This document shows positions 21,828 through 32,631 of a stretch of 64,000 nucleotides of DNA, one piece after another. Each line of letters opens with the position of its first letter. Position 1 is the first letter of the stretch. The DNA comes from Tomocerus qinae (Eukaryota; Arthropoda; Collembola; Entomobryomorpha; Tomoceridae), in assembly GCA_020055645.1 (NCBI GenBank), contig CM034546.1, positions 136,545,875 through 136,609,874 on the forward strand, in the 5' to 3' direction. The position numbers and the translations under genes are program-made. Below the pieces are notes generated by a model, which was not told the DNA's origin, searched no databases, and saw only the letters and a program-made list of their open reading frames with translations.

Positions 21828-21834
21828 TATAAAT
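21828..21834 (+). promoter_or_regulatory. TATA box of family member 1
   Basis: TATAAAT 87 bp before the start codon, at the same distance as in other members of the family. Confidence 0.55.
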
Positions 21835-21914
21835 TGCAGTGTTTACTAAGAGCTAAACTAGTTGCCCCTAGCCGTTTCAGCATTAAGGTTGTTTGATTCT
21901 CCTTGGTATACAAA

Positions 21915-22474
21915 ATGGCAAAAGTACTGTCGATAGTTATTATAACATTCTTAGCGTTAATATGCACAGTCTTGTCCTGCCGAAACTGCCACCAAACTGG
22001 CACTGGCAACAGCTGTCATCGCAAACGAAGTGTCAGGGCAGTAGCCAGTCAGGTTAGTTGTTTTTAATTAATTTAATTAATGTTCCAATTATTTTAATTG
22101 CTCAAGTTTATAATTTTAGATAATATTAAAATTCCCTAAATTAATAACATTATGCCCCTTTGTTTTAGGTTCAAGAACTTTTGCATTCTTTCGATGTGAA
22201 GCTGACTGAAGAACTGGCCAATGAAATTAGTGTAATGGGCACGTCAGACAGACAGGCTTTTCTACAAGATCTGCGTAAGATGAACCAAGCGGCTGAGGCT
22301 GAGTACAAGTCCCTGAGGGCCAAGGGCTCCTTGAGTAACCAAGAAATCATCCAGCAAGTATCTGACAAAGTCAGCCAAGATTTCAGCGACAAAAAATGGT
22401 TTCAACGACTCCAATCTTTAGCTGGCGACAAAATTTCCACCCTGGTTAACAACGATAATGGAAATGACATTTAA
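21915..22474 (+). CDS. Secreted Cys-peptide/helical-domain protein, family member 1
   Basis: A 147-residue precursor from exons 21915-22052 and 22169-22474 (phase-0 intron, CAG|GT...AG|GT). Exon 1 encodes a signal peptide (to about residue 20), the cysteine peptide CRNCHQTGTGNSC and the processing site KRSVR|A. Exon 2 encodes a Cys-free, charged, helix-forming domain: SFDVKLTEELANEI, FLQDLRKMNQAAEAEYKSL, QQVSDKVSQDFSDKKW and RLQSLAGDKI. I do not recognise the family. It should be secreted and cut by a furin-like protease into a short Cys peptide of about 17 residues and a C-terminal domain of about 105 residues. Exon 2 and both flanks are almost identical to member 4 at 28.6-29.2 kb, on the other strand. 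Its start is fixed by the signal peptide and an AAAATGGCAAAA context shared with other members. Confidence 0.8.
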
Positions 22475-24099
22475 GGCATCCATTTTTATTTCAACTGATG
22501 TACCATTTAAAAATATTATGTAATCAATAATAAAAAATCAAATAATTGAAAATATTGTGACCATCTCAAATGAAAAATAAAGAATCTAAAATAAAACAAT
22601 TTTACAATTTGTACGAAATGCTTTAGATTTGCAGTGGTAGATAATTAATCATAAATTTGTGCACCTGAAATGAACATAAAAATTATTCAGAGTTAAAATG
22701 TCTTATAGTAAAATGGTAATACCGAATAATTGATATGTAGTACACGCGTAATAACTAATATTTCGTTATTACTTCGTTTTTTGGCTGTAAATTGGTAAAA
22801 ATTCCGCGTACCTATACCTGTGTACGTTTGCTAAGTTAGATAAAAGGTATGTAAATGGAGGTAAGTGATAAGTAAATGTATAAGTAAAATGCATCAAAAT
22901 TTAGATAGATAAGTGCAATTTTACTAAAGGAGTAAGAATATTGATTTGAGAGACATGTTTTAGGTATCTAGCAAGAGGACAGTTTTGTTGCAGTCTCTGC
23001 AATCACGACCAATCATGGCAGAAACAGGAAGTAGGAGTATTTTTGATTCTAAAAAGACTAGTACCTACTTGTCAAAAAATGATTCAAGTCAGAGAAAAAA
23101 CGCGGAATCATAAGACACTTTTAGTTTTTTCAAGAGTATTTTAATGACTTTGAAACTATAATGCCCATTGGAATTAAATCGATTATTACGGTATTTATAT
23201 TGCTTTTTAAGGATGAAAAATACATCTTACAAGAAACAATTGACAATAGAAAAAAATGTATAAAAATAATAGTGCAAGGGATTACTACTATTATAGTAGT
23301 TATCCCTTGCACTAGCTAAAACTAGTAGTATACTATATAAGATAAAGTTAGTTTTAGCATTTTTAAAAGGGCTGGGTATCTCGGACTTGGCAGATATACT
23401 TTGCCACATTTACAAGGGTAGTCATATGATACGACATCATCACGAAGTCCTCTGTGCGATAGATATAAATCTGTTCTATCCTGATTTTATAATACTATAT
23501 ATATTTTATAACAAATGAATACCTACTTGTTTAAATGCCATTTATTAATTGCAACTGCACCAACGTTCTACATGGCTACATAATAACTACCTTTCAAAAG
23601 CGAAAAGTTAAGCAAAACTTACAGCTTTTTCGTAGGTTATTCGCTAACCAATTTATTAGTTTTCCAGGTACAAATATGTCTTCCTAAAATGTCCTTTTTG
23701 TTTAAAAATAGCTTAATTGTGAAAGGTAATCATTTCAAGTTTCCTTTACCATTGAATCGCCTAAAGCTGGAAATGATATCATATGAGACAAATCTCTTTT
23801 TTCCTTCCAAAAATAAAAATGACTTGGATTCTGAAAGTTCATGTTACAAGCTTATCGTTAGCTCTTCTCTATTAGCAAAGAGGAAAAAATAAACAAAAAT
23901 CGCAGGAAGAAAGTTTTTAAATTATAATGCTCAGTCTTTTATTAGTTATTGAAAATACAAAGTAGTATCGTTGCGGTTGCTTTGGTTTGGTCTAATTTTG
24001 GAGCATATATAGTCGGAAAAGATGATTATTGATTACTAAATAAATGGTTTGAGGTTTATTCCTAAATAACTAAAATTATTATTGTGTTGGGTACATCCG
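22475..24099. other. Spacer between family members 1 and 2
   Basis: Carries AATAAA signals just after member 1, a 43-bp hairpin at 23271-23313, and a TATAAATCTG stretch of no clear meaning. A 67-codon frame at 23689-23892 has no recognisable feature. No gene called. Confidence 0.5.
23271..23313. repeat. 43-bp hairpin with 20-bp arms
   Basis: AGTGCAAGGGATTACTACTA is followed by TTA and then the inverse of the arm with a single mismatch. It could be a tiny foldback remnant or the stem of a small structured RNA. Confidence 0.85.
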
Positions 24100-24199
24100 A
24101 AGAGGAAAACCGAATGAATTTCATAGAAAACGTGAATAATTTGCCCCTGATTACGTTTTGGTTTTCTGAGAGCATACTTAGCGTATGTTAGAAATTTGA

Positions 24200-24207
24200 T
24201 ATAAATA
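24200..24207 (+). promoter_or_regulatory. TATA box of family member 2
   Basis: TATAAATA 85 bp before the ATG; AAGAGGAAAA lies a further 100 bp upstream (24100-24109). Confidence 0.6.
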
Positions 24208-24284
24208 GTCGTTGTTTTACTTACACTTACTCAGTTCAAACCAATTGTTTCAACATCAGAGTTATTTAATTCTTTTTGAGAAAA

Positions 24285-24862
24285 ATGGCAAAAACTCTTA
24301 CAATAAGTGTCATTGCTTTCATGGCATTGATATGCACAGGTCTATCATGCTCAAACTGTAGCCAAAATGGCGATGGTAACACTTGTCACGGTGGCAAAAG
24401 AAGTGTCAGGGCTGCAGAAAACCAGGTTAAATACTTTTTAAAAATAATTTGGCTAAAGCTTATATACGCTTAAAATATTGAATAATTTATTTAAAATAAA
24501 TATTAAACCCTGAATCAAAATTGATTTTTGAAAATTTTGTGGTGATTTAGGTCCAAGAGATTTTACTTACTTTTGACGTGAAGCTGACCGAAGAACTGGC
24601 GAATGAAATCAGCCAAATGGGCGCATCCGATAAAGAGTCTTTCCTTCAAGATCTGCGTAAGATGAACGAAGCTGCCGAGGCTGAATACAAATCCCTCCGA
24701 GGTGCCAAGAGCTCTCTGAGTCAGCAGGAACTTGTGGAGACTGTAGCCAATAAAGTCAGTCAAGATTTCAGTAGCCGAAATTGGTACAAACGTCTCCAAT
24801 CTTTGGCTGGAGATAAAATCAATCACCTTATCAACAACCCAACTGAAAATTCAGACATTTAA
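24285..24862 (+). CDS. Secreted Cys-peptide/helical-domain protein, family member 2
   Basis: Exons 24285-24425 and 24551-24862 give 150 residues. Signal peptide MAKTLTISVIAFMALICTGLS, then CSNCSQNGDGNTC, then KRSVR|A, then the helical domain (TFDVKLTEELANEI, FLQDLRKMNEAAEAEYKSLR, VANKVSQDFSSRNW, RLQSLAGDKINHLINN) ending in ENSDI. The Ser-rich linker GAKSSLSQQELVETV is shared with members 6 and 9 and sets these three apart from members 1, 4 and 5, which have AKGSLSNQE or AKGSLSKQE. An in-frame TTG nine bases upstream is not needed; the ATG at 24285 starts the signal peptide. Same intron position and phase as all paralogues. A decayed 3' piece of a close relative follows at about 25.7 kb. Confidence 0.8.
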
Positions 24863-25335
24863 ACATAATTACCCAGAAAATTCATAATTTTCGTATGTTT
24901 AAGTAGAACAATATACAATGCGACTCTAACATTATTAAAAATGCAATTTATTTAATAATAAAGCTTGTAAAGAATAATATTATCATGGTCTGTTATTATA
25001 AATCGTACTACTTGATGACGAATAAATGCTGATATAATGAAAACAATTACAAACTTGCATATTCTATTTTATCGTTCAATCTGTTACTGCGTATGCATAA
25101 TACTACAGAGATGAACAAATATAACTAGGACACAGGGTTTATGCATAGCAGTGTCAGAAAATACATCCAAGGAGTTTTGGCATTGCCATGGTTCCTGATA
25201 CTTAACCTAAGTTACATTGCTTACCAACACTGCATAAGCTAATATTATGTCCTATGCGCATCTCTGTATGCAATCATCTATTACTATGGTGTTGCTATTA
25301 CTACTACAGTCTAGTGCTACGCAATTATTTGCATA
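24863..25335. other. 3' flank of member 2
   Basis: AATAAAGC near 24957 is the likely polyadenylation signal. No gene seen beyond it. Confidence 0.5.
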
Positions 25336-25343
25336 TACAGACT

Positions 25344-25620
25344 CAGTGTTCCATTTAAGCCGGCTAAAAATGATTTTGACCAGCCAGCCGGCTAAATTGG
25401 CTGAAATGGCTAGTGGCCAAAATGGCCAAAAATCATGGGTTTTCAAAATTCCCGCCAAATCAAGGATGATTTTCTCAGTTCACAGAGCCCCATTTGACTA
25501 TTTTTGGCCATTTTAGCCATTTTGGCCATTTTAGCCACTGGCTAAAAAGAATTTCAACCAGCCGGCGGGCCATTTTAGCCAGCCATTTTAACCAACCAGC
25601 CGGCTGGTCATCGAACACTG
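25344..25620. mobile_element. hAT-type MITE with exact 8-bp target duplication
   Basis: A 277-bp element starting CAGTGTTC and ending GAACACTG, flanked by TACAGACT on both sides (25336-25343 and 25621-25628). The interior is built from GCCGGCT, GGCCAAAATGGCC and TTTTAGCCATTTTGGCC units in inverted order, so it folds on itself. Non-coding. Confidence 0.9.
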
Positions 25621-25689
25621 TACAGACTGTCATTATCTTGTTAATTTTCGAAGGGGACCGAAAACAAGAATGTAAATAGATCAACATAA

Positions 25690-25960
25690 AACGTCAAGTG
25701 AAAATTCAGACATTAATAATAGGTATATATCCATAATTTTCACGAGTAATCCTGGTTGGCATTCACTACTTGTATAAAAAAATCAATTCATGGAAGGTGT
25801 CTATTTTGCCGGTATTTTTACTTTGGAAGTAAATTTTATTATTTCAACCGTTTCGCAAAAAGTTCTTTGTGTATCTACACTAAATTAATGAACCAATATT
25901 TCGAGCCGTGTAATACAATTAAGTAGAATAATATGCGATGCCATATAAAATCACCATCAT
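25690..25960 (+). pseudogene. 3' remnant of a Cys-peptide/helical family gene
   Basis: TGAAAATTCAGACATT (the ENSDI codons of member 2) is followed by CCATAATTTTC and, after an insertion, AAGTAGAATAATATGCGATGCC, which lines up with the 3' untranslated region of member 2 (CATAATTTTC, AAGTAGAACAATATACAATGCG). The rest of exon 2 and all of exon 1 are missing, and the MITE at 25344-25620 lies just upstream. This is the tail of a duplicated, now broken copy. Confidence 0.55.
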
Positions 25961-27095
25961 TAATGAAAGAGTGTATCAATGAAATTATCAATCAATCAGT
26001 ATGAATTATATTTATTATATTACCGCTTACTAATTGAGTTTTTGGGCCACTATCTATTGCATACAACAACATAGAAAACATGCCTAGGTAGGAAGGTTTA
26101 TATTTCTCAGTATTCAAAACTCGGAAATTTTCGTATTAATATTGTCTGATGATATTGTAAGGAAGTAAATGTGTGTGTGGTATGAACTTTGGTTCATAAG
26201 TTAGTTGCTGCTATTTAGAACCGAATAACCCACGTGGAGAGCACTAAAGCTCTATTTGAGTAATGTGCTGCGAACCAGAGTTCCAAGGCCACGAAACACA
26301 CATACACAGCCGCAGAACTAAAGGTAGAACGACGACATGCATAAGTAGTTGCGACAGACCGGCCAAGTAGGGTCTCGCATTAACTTTGCTATGTTGCGTT
26401 CTAGCCCGAGTTCTATTCTCTCAATATCTTATTATTGTTAATACAAAAAATTGTCCCATAAATAACACGCTTTTACAAAATATATTTTTATTGGAGACAC
26501 AATTATTAATTACTGGTAATTGATATTTCAACGTTGTCAAAATACAGCCTTATTTTCATATTCATATCATTAGCAACTATGTAGATAAGCAATTTGGAGT
26601 ACTATAGTTAACATGTCTATAGGTCTTCATTGTTTTCAGAATTACATGTTATTACTCCTTTCTAGTAATAGACTCACTTTCATATAAATTAGCTTCCTTT
26701 TGGTACTTATTGTTAAGCAAATCTCAAAGTAATAGTTGGGAAGGAAATCGAACAAAACCACTTCCAGGTGACTACAAAGTTCAAAGAATACATTCTGGTT
26801 AATTTTCTGCTGAACTCTAGTTTTGTGTGCCATCTGAAAAAGCATTGATGTCAGTGTAAAAGATATAATAGTGATGATATTATAACGTTTACCATTTTAT
26901 GCATATAGTAGTTTACGTGTCGTTTACATAGCCAAACCACATAGTCTGAATACTCTTTTCTACTAAAAAATGTTTTCGGTGCAGATAATTTTATTTTAAC
27001 ATATTATACTTATGATGTTTTTATTGCTGCTTCACAATAGATCTAGCCTTTACTTCTTCCACAGCTTAAAATAATTCACTACCAATACACAGAAA
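25961..27095. other. Spacer upstream of member 3
   Basis: AT-rich DNA with a more GC-balanced patch at 26180-26420 that I cannot assign. No gene or array seen. Confidence 0.45.
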
Positions 27096-27848
27096 ATGGC
27101 AAATATTTATTTTGCTGCAATGACTTTACTGACATTAATAATATGCTCAGTAAATGCATGCAAACATTGCACACAGTCTGGTAACGGTTTGCTTGATCTA
27201 AATTGCCAACAATGCACTCAGAATGGTAATGGAAATGTGTGCGGCAGTGGCGGAAGTAGTGGCGGTCGCTTACCGGGTAACACTGGCGGTGCTAATGGCA
27301 GACGACCTACAAGAGCGGCAACAAACATGGTACATTTATATTTAAGTACAATTATAATACATACATGCAATACTAACATACATACAATTACATACAATAC
27401 CTTGATTATTTTGGTTAATGAATTTGCATAATTTTGTACTAGCCACAAATAGGCAATCAATAATGTAATTTAAACAATTTAAAAAGCAATAATGTGTAAT
27501 AATAAATGATGATAATATCTCATAATAATCGTAAATAATATTATTTAGATCCAAGAGCTGTTATTGACATTTGACGTGAAGCTCACGGAAGAATTGGCCA
27601 ATGAAATGAATGAGATGAATGTATCCGAAAAGGAAGAGTTTCTTCAGGACCTGCTTAAAATGAATGAAGCTGCAGAGTTCGAATACAAGTCCCTGAGGAG
27701 TTCCAAGATCTCCATGAGTCAACAGGAAATCATAAAAACTGTAGCCGACAGAGTCAGTCGAGATTTCAGCAATAAACAATGGTTCAAACGACTCCAGTCA
27801 TTGGCTGGAGATAAAATTACTCACCTTGTAAATAATGCAAATAACTAA
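27096..27848 (+). CDS. Secreted Cys-peptide/helical-domain protein, family member 3 (duplicated Cys motif)
   Basis: Exons 27096-27329 and 27549-27848, 177 residues, the longest member. After the signal peptide (to about residue 21) the Cys motif is present twice: CKHCTQSGNGLLDLNC and CQQCTQNGNGNVC. A Gly/Ser/Asn-rich spacer of about 20 residues (GSGGSSGG, TGGANG) then leads to RRPTR|A, which keeps the R-x-x-R furin pattern although the usual KRSVRA is changed. The donor follows ATG (M|GT) and exon 2 starts IQELL. The helical domain is conserved (TFDVKLTEELANEM, KMNEAAEFEYKSLR, RLQSLAGDKITHLVNN). The gene shows that the Cys segment evolves by internal repeat gain while exon 2 stays fixed. Confidence 0.78.
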
Positions 27849-28640
27849 TATGTTTTATAGTATGAAATCTCTATATAATAAACACAGAATTAGAGTATAT
27901 AATTAAAGTCAGAAGTTGAAATCTATCCAATTTTAAAATTAAATTACCGTAATTAAATAAAATATCTTATTTATAATGTGATTTATGTACTATCTGCTGT
28001 ACTGATTTCAAACACGTACATAAAGGACGAAATTTTGAGGGGAAGGGTTTAAAAGGCATTTTTGCTATTTGGCATTTTTGGCATTTATTGATGTTAATGA
28101 GTCAAAAATGGCCTATAATAGCAAATAATCACAAACAATAAAGAATTTTCGTAATTAAAACCTCTCTCAACAAGGCCTTGAGTGCTTCATTAATTTCATG
28201 ATATTAATTTTTACCTACCTTTAACAAGCTGTAATCTATTATCTAAATATAATTCATGCTATGTAAATAATTAGTTTTCGTGCCTGGGACAATCAGGAAA
28301 TAAAAATGACCTTTTTTGCTTTCACTCAGAAGGACTTATTAATGACAGTTCTGACGAAAGTTAATTTTGAGTATTATGACTACTAATGGTTATCTACCAC
28401 TTTGATATAATACCAATACCATACCTGCCAACCTGCCATACCATTCATGTGACATTATGTAACATGTTTCAGAAAACTCAGTCATAAGCTTTAAAAAAGT
28501 TTATCCAAGGAATTTCGAACAAATTGTAATATTTCAGGTTCTTTATTTATTACAAATGAAATAGTCACAATATTCAATTTTGTATTTTTGACTGTATAAT
28601 ATTTTAAATGGTACATCAGTTGGAATAAAAAATGGATGCC
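27849..28640. other. Spacer between converging members 3 and 4
   Basis: Both neighbours end here. Contains TTTTTGCTATTTGGCATTTTTGGC-like simple sequence at about 28060-28100. No gene. Confidence 0.5.
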
Positions 28641-29187
28641 TTAAATGTCATTTCCACTATCGTTGTTAATCAGGGTGGAAATTTTGTCGCCAGCTAAAGA
28701 TTGGAGTCGTTGAAACCATTTTTTGTCGCTGAAATCTTGGCTGACTTTGTCAGATACTTGCTGGATGATTTCTTGGTTACTCAAGGAGCCCTTGGCCCTT
28801 AAGGACTTGTACTCAGCCTCGGCCGCTTGGTTCATCTTACGCAGATCTTGTAGAAAAGCCTGTCTGTCTGACGTGCCCATTACACTAATTTCATTGGCCA
28901 GTTCTTCAGTTAGCTTCACATCAAAAGAAAGCAAAAGTTCTTGAACCTAAAACAAATGAGCATAATGTTACTAACTTTGGGATATTTAATGCTGCCTAAC
29001 ATTATTAACTGGAACAATTTAAAAATTTAACTAAGTAGTAATAACTGACCTCACTGGCTACTGCCCTGACACTTCTTTTGCCACCACAGCTGTTGTTATT
29101 GCCATTTTGGCTACAGCTTGGGCATGATAAACCTGTGGATATCAACCCCAAAGATATTATGACAACTATTGATATTAATTTTGCCAT
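28641..29187 (-). CDS. Secreted Cys-peptide/helical-domain protein, family member 4
   Basis: Exons 29187-29050 and 28946-28641 on the minus strand, 147 residues. Signal peptide MAKLISIVVIISLGLISTGLS, then CPSCSQNGNNNSC, KRSVR|A, and a helical domain that differs from member 1 at very few positions (LLSF for LHSF, LINNDS for LVNNDN near the end). The similarity extends upstream through the TATA box and the AAGAGGAAAA motif and downstream into the 3' untranslated region, so members 1 and 4 are the products of one inverted segmental duplication. The Cys peptide itself has diverged much more than exon 2. Confidence 0.8.
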
Positions 29188-29270
29188 TTTGTATACTACA
29201 AATAAGTATCAAACAACCTTAATGCTAAAACGGCCCGGCCCAACTAGTTTAGGTCTTACTAAATCAATGT

Positions 29271-29278
29271 AATTTATA
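29271..29278 (-). promoter_or_regulatory. TATA box of family member 4
   Basis: TATAAATT on the minus strand, 91 bp before the ATG at 29187. Confidence 0.55.
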
Positions 29279-30179
29279 CAAAATGTTATATTTGTATACT
29301 CACTTGAAAAAATAAAGTAACAACCAGGCGGAAATTATTGTTGGTTTTATTTCAGCGAATTTTTACGTTTTTCCTCTTAGGGTTCCTCTTATCGGAAATA
29401 TCAAAGCTTTTTCATACATACACAAAGCTTTACGAATCAATAGGAGCTAAAATTGAGCCTCAAACGTTCATGTAGAAGTAATCTATAATCATAATCATCC
29501 TATTCAACTATACTCAAAAATTAAATAGGCTATACTAATGAGGTTGCCTACATCCGCAGCAATAATGGTAGCCGCATAGAACAACAATTAATGGAATCAA
29601 GAAATGTATGTGTAACTGACTCAGAATAATGTAATAATTATGATTTAAAATTATTGCATTTTTGTATTATTCTGCATTTTATGACATATTAGAATCTTAT
29701 CGATTCATAATACATGGAATTATAGATACATATATTATACATAGGATTATTTGCTTCCGACTTCCGACATGCGACAAAGATTTGATCATGCATATATCAT
29801 AGCAACAAACAAACGATGTAATTTGGTCATCTCCATCTGCTATATCCTACTATACAATAATTCGTAGACTAAAAAATATAAATCTGTAAATATGCTTGTG
29901 ATATAAATATAATTAATTCAGAATATTTAAAATGGCTCTAATATTTAGCCATCAATACAAAATCGAATAATCCATAACCTTATATTTTACATTTTTCAAT
30001 TCCTTATATCGTCCACCGGACTAAAAGTGACTAAAGTTGGAAGGATCAGTTACCCATTTGTGACAAAGCGGATGTCACATCCGCCTCTTTCGGTAGTTCA
30101 ATTTGTGAAATAAGAAGATGCTAGTTTATCAAATGTTAACAACTGTCCTTAGATTGTCTGGATTTACAAACTGACTATT

Positions 30180-30335
30180 GACACTGACTCATCACTTTTG
30201 GCCCCAAGTTTACACACAGGAAGTTTGAACTAATTATTTTCAACCATTCTTGAATTACTACCATGTTTACAGATAGACGGACAAACAGACTGACATACAG
30301 ACAGATTGATCATTCCCATAAAGCAGCTGCTTGAT
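30180..30335 (-). repeat. Dispersed repeat with GACAGAC signature, copy 2 (short)
   Basis: AGGAAGTTTGAACTAATTAT, a degenerate TTGAATTACTACC and AGACGGACAAACAGACTGAC followed by GATCATTCCCATAAAGCAG match copies at 17380-17720 and 35095-35400. Confidence 0.6.
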
Positions 30336-31529
30336 AACATCAAATTGAAATACACTAAAGCTAATCGTCGATTACAGATCAGACTAAAAGTCCCCATTTT
30401 AAGATTGAACTGTGTACATAGTTTGTGACAAAAGATAAGTATAAGGTTGAGTGCATTTTGTTTTTATAGAAAGATTTTTCACATAGCTCTGAGTTTGACG
30501 GCGTTAAAATGGATCCAACTTATATGTAAGCAATTAAGCATAACTGATATTCCATTCATTTAAAGTGCAGATATTTTTCTAAGACAGCCGTCAATTGTCA
30601 TCGAAAATTTTACTTATTTTCATTAAAATTGATTTCATAAACCAATTTTCTATTTCTCTCTGCGATAATTGGCATTTAAAGAAGACAAGCAAGTTATTTA
30701 ATTGTATTTGCAAGGGATAAGAATAGTAGTAAGAAAGAAGCTACATAAAAGGTCAGTGCCCTTGTGGTGTCTCTTTAGTTGGTTGACTTCCTTTATGATA
30801 AGAAGAGCACAACTTTACTTTAAATGCTAGAATGACAATAACATGGCCAGAATTTAGATAAAAATGGTTTATACCTTAATCAATACTTCTCTGCTATTAA
30901 TAATAATCTCATTTCCTTCATCCTTAGAATTTTCCCTTTCCTTTCTCACAAACAGTTCTTATCTCACCAGTAGTTGTACCAAAATGTACTAGTTAACTTG
31001 TAATTTAGACTAAAAGTAAATAAATCCTTAGGAAATTGGTTCATTAAGTACGTAAGGAGGAAATTTTCGGTTTTACAAAATCGGTCAACTTGGTGGATTT
31101 CGCAGAACGTTTTATCATTCAGAATTTAGGTATCAAAAATATATACGATTGTTAGTTCTACACACTATAAGAGTTCCTTTTAGGGTGTGATGTCAATAAT
31201 TATCTACTTACTACTTACTATTTGAACTAAATTTCAGAAACAAGAATAAAACCAAATTAATTTTTGCTTACATTTTCCGTCTTTTCCGAATCATTGCGCT
31301 TATGTAGGTATATAGGTACGGTATAAAATACCGAGTATGGATGGATTTATTACTGTCTACCGTCTACTAATTCGTTAAGGAATCTAAAGTATAGTTCTTT
31401 CGTTTCCTCTTATGGTGTAGAGAACGCTATTAATTACATACTTGCACTAAATTCGAGAATAGAAATACTTAATCAACCACATTAATTTTTTCTTGCTTTT
31501 TCCGTATTACTGGCTTAGTTGAGAAATGG

Positions 31530-31537
31530 TATAAAAT
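31530..31537 (+). promoter_or_regulatory. TATA box of family member 5
   Basis: TATAAAAT 84 bp before the ATG. Confidence 0.55.
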
Positions 31538-31613
31538 GCCAAGTCAGACCGGGCCACATTTAAAGAGTTCTCTACCTTCTACTAATTCATTTGATCGTTA
31601 GAAAGAAGATAAA

Positions 31614-32155
31614 ATGTCCCAATTCTGTTTGAGTATTTTTGTATTTCTAACATTAACAAGCTTAGTAAGCGCATGCAAAAATTGTGAGCAAAATGGCAAT
31701 CACAACAGCTGCCATGGCAAAAGAAGCGTCAGGGCGGCAAGCAACCAGGTACGACTTATCTGATAAATTCTATGAAAAACCTGTAATTATGTAAATTTAT
31801 TAATATTTTAATCCGTGAAACGTTTGTTTGAATTTTCTGTAAATTTTAGGTACAGGAACTTTTAGTTACTTTCGACGTAAAGCTCACTGAAGAAATGGCT
31901 AATGAAATTAGTGCAATGAGCGCTTCTGAGAAACAGTCCTTCCAACAAGATCTAATTAAAATGAATCAAGCGGCTGAGGCGGAGTACAAATCTCTGAGGG
32001 CCAAGGGCTCCTTGAGTAAGCAAGAAATTATTCAGCAAGTATCTGACAAAGTCAGCCAAGATTTCAGCGACAAAAAATGGTTTAAACGACTCCAATCTTT
32101 AGCTGGCGACAAAATTACTGCTCTTGTTAACAACGATAGTGGAAACGACATTTAA
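31614..32155 (+). CDS. Secreted Cys-peptide/helical-domain protein, family member 5
   Basis: Exons 31614-31748 and 31850-32155, 146 residues. Signal peptide MSQFCLSIFVFLTLTSLVSA, Cys peptide CKNCEQNGNHNSC, then KRSVR|A. Exon 2: TFDVKLTEEMANEISAMSAS, QQDLIKMNQAAEAEYKSLRA, QQVSDKVSQDFSDKKW, RLQSLAGDKITALVNN, ending NDI. The central and C-terminal parts are close to members 1 and 4 even in DNA, while exon 1 is different, so this gene belongs to the same subgroup. Same intron position and phase. Confidence 0.8.
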
Positions 32156-32631
32156 AATTGTGAATTATTTTTCATAGCTTAGCAATTAGTCATTTAATAT
32201 TGTATCATATTAAAATATAATTAACATGACTAACTTACTAAATTATGGTTTTAAATGATTAAATATGGAAAATATGTTATAGCCATTAAAGTTTCAACTG
32301 GAGTTTTTAGTAGATTCGGTTTTCATTTTTTTGCATAAAAAGATTTCTTCTATTTAACTATGATTACTTTATTAATAATATTAAAAGAAAAACGTGTATA
32401 ATTTTGGCGTAAATGGGTACTAAATTTTATAAATAGGCGTAAAAAAGTAGTTTACATCATATTTTTGTTTTACAGGAGATTGTTGTTCATAAAAAATAAG
32501 TTTATAAAGTCAAAAGTACTGTTAATAATAATAATAATAATAACTAATTTTTAAATACATTGTAAAAAAGTTATAGTAGATGTCATTTAAGCGTCAACAA
32601 TTAATACTTAATTAATTGGTACATAAACTTA
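32156..32631. other. Spacer, converging 3' ends
   Basis: Lies between member 5 and the minus-strand 800-residue gene. Contains a short AAT microsatellite near 32525-32545. Confidence 0.5.

Larger units (their letters stand above)
29188..31529. other. Spacer between members 4 and 5
   Basis: Begins with the promoter of member 4: TATAAATT at 29278-29271 and AAGAGGAAAA at 29378-29368, both on the minus strand. A short copy of the GACAGAC-type dispersed repeat lies at about 30180-30335 and a 17-bp palindrome GCGGATGTCACATCCGC at 30068-30084. No other gene seen. Confidence 0.5.
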
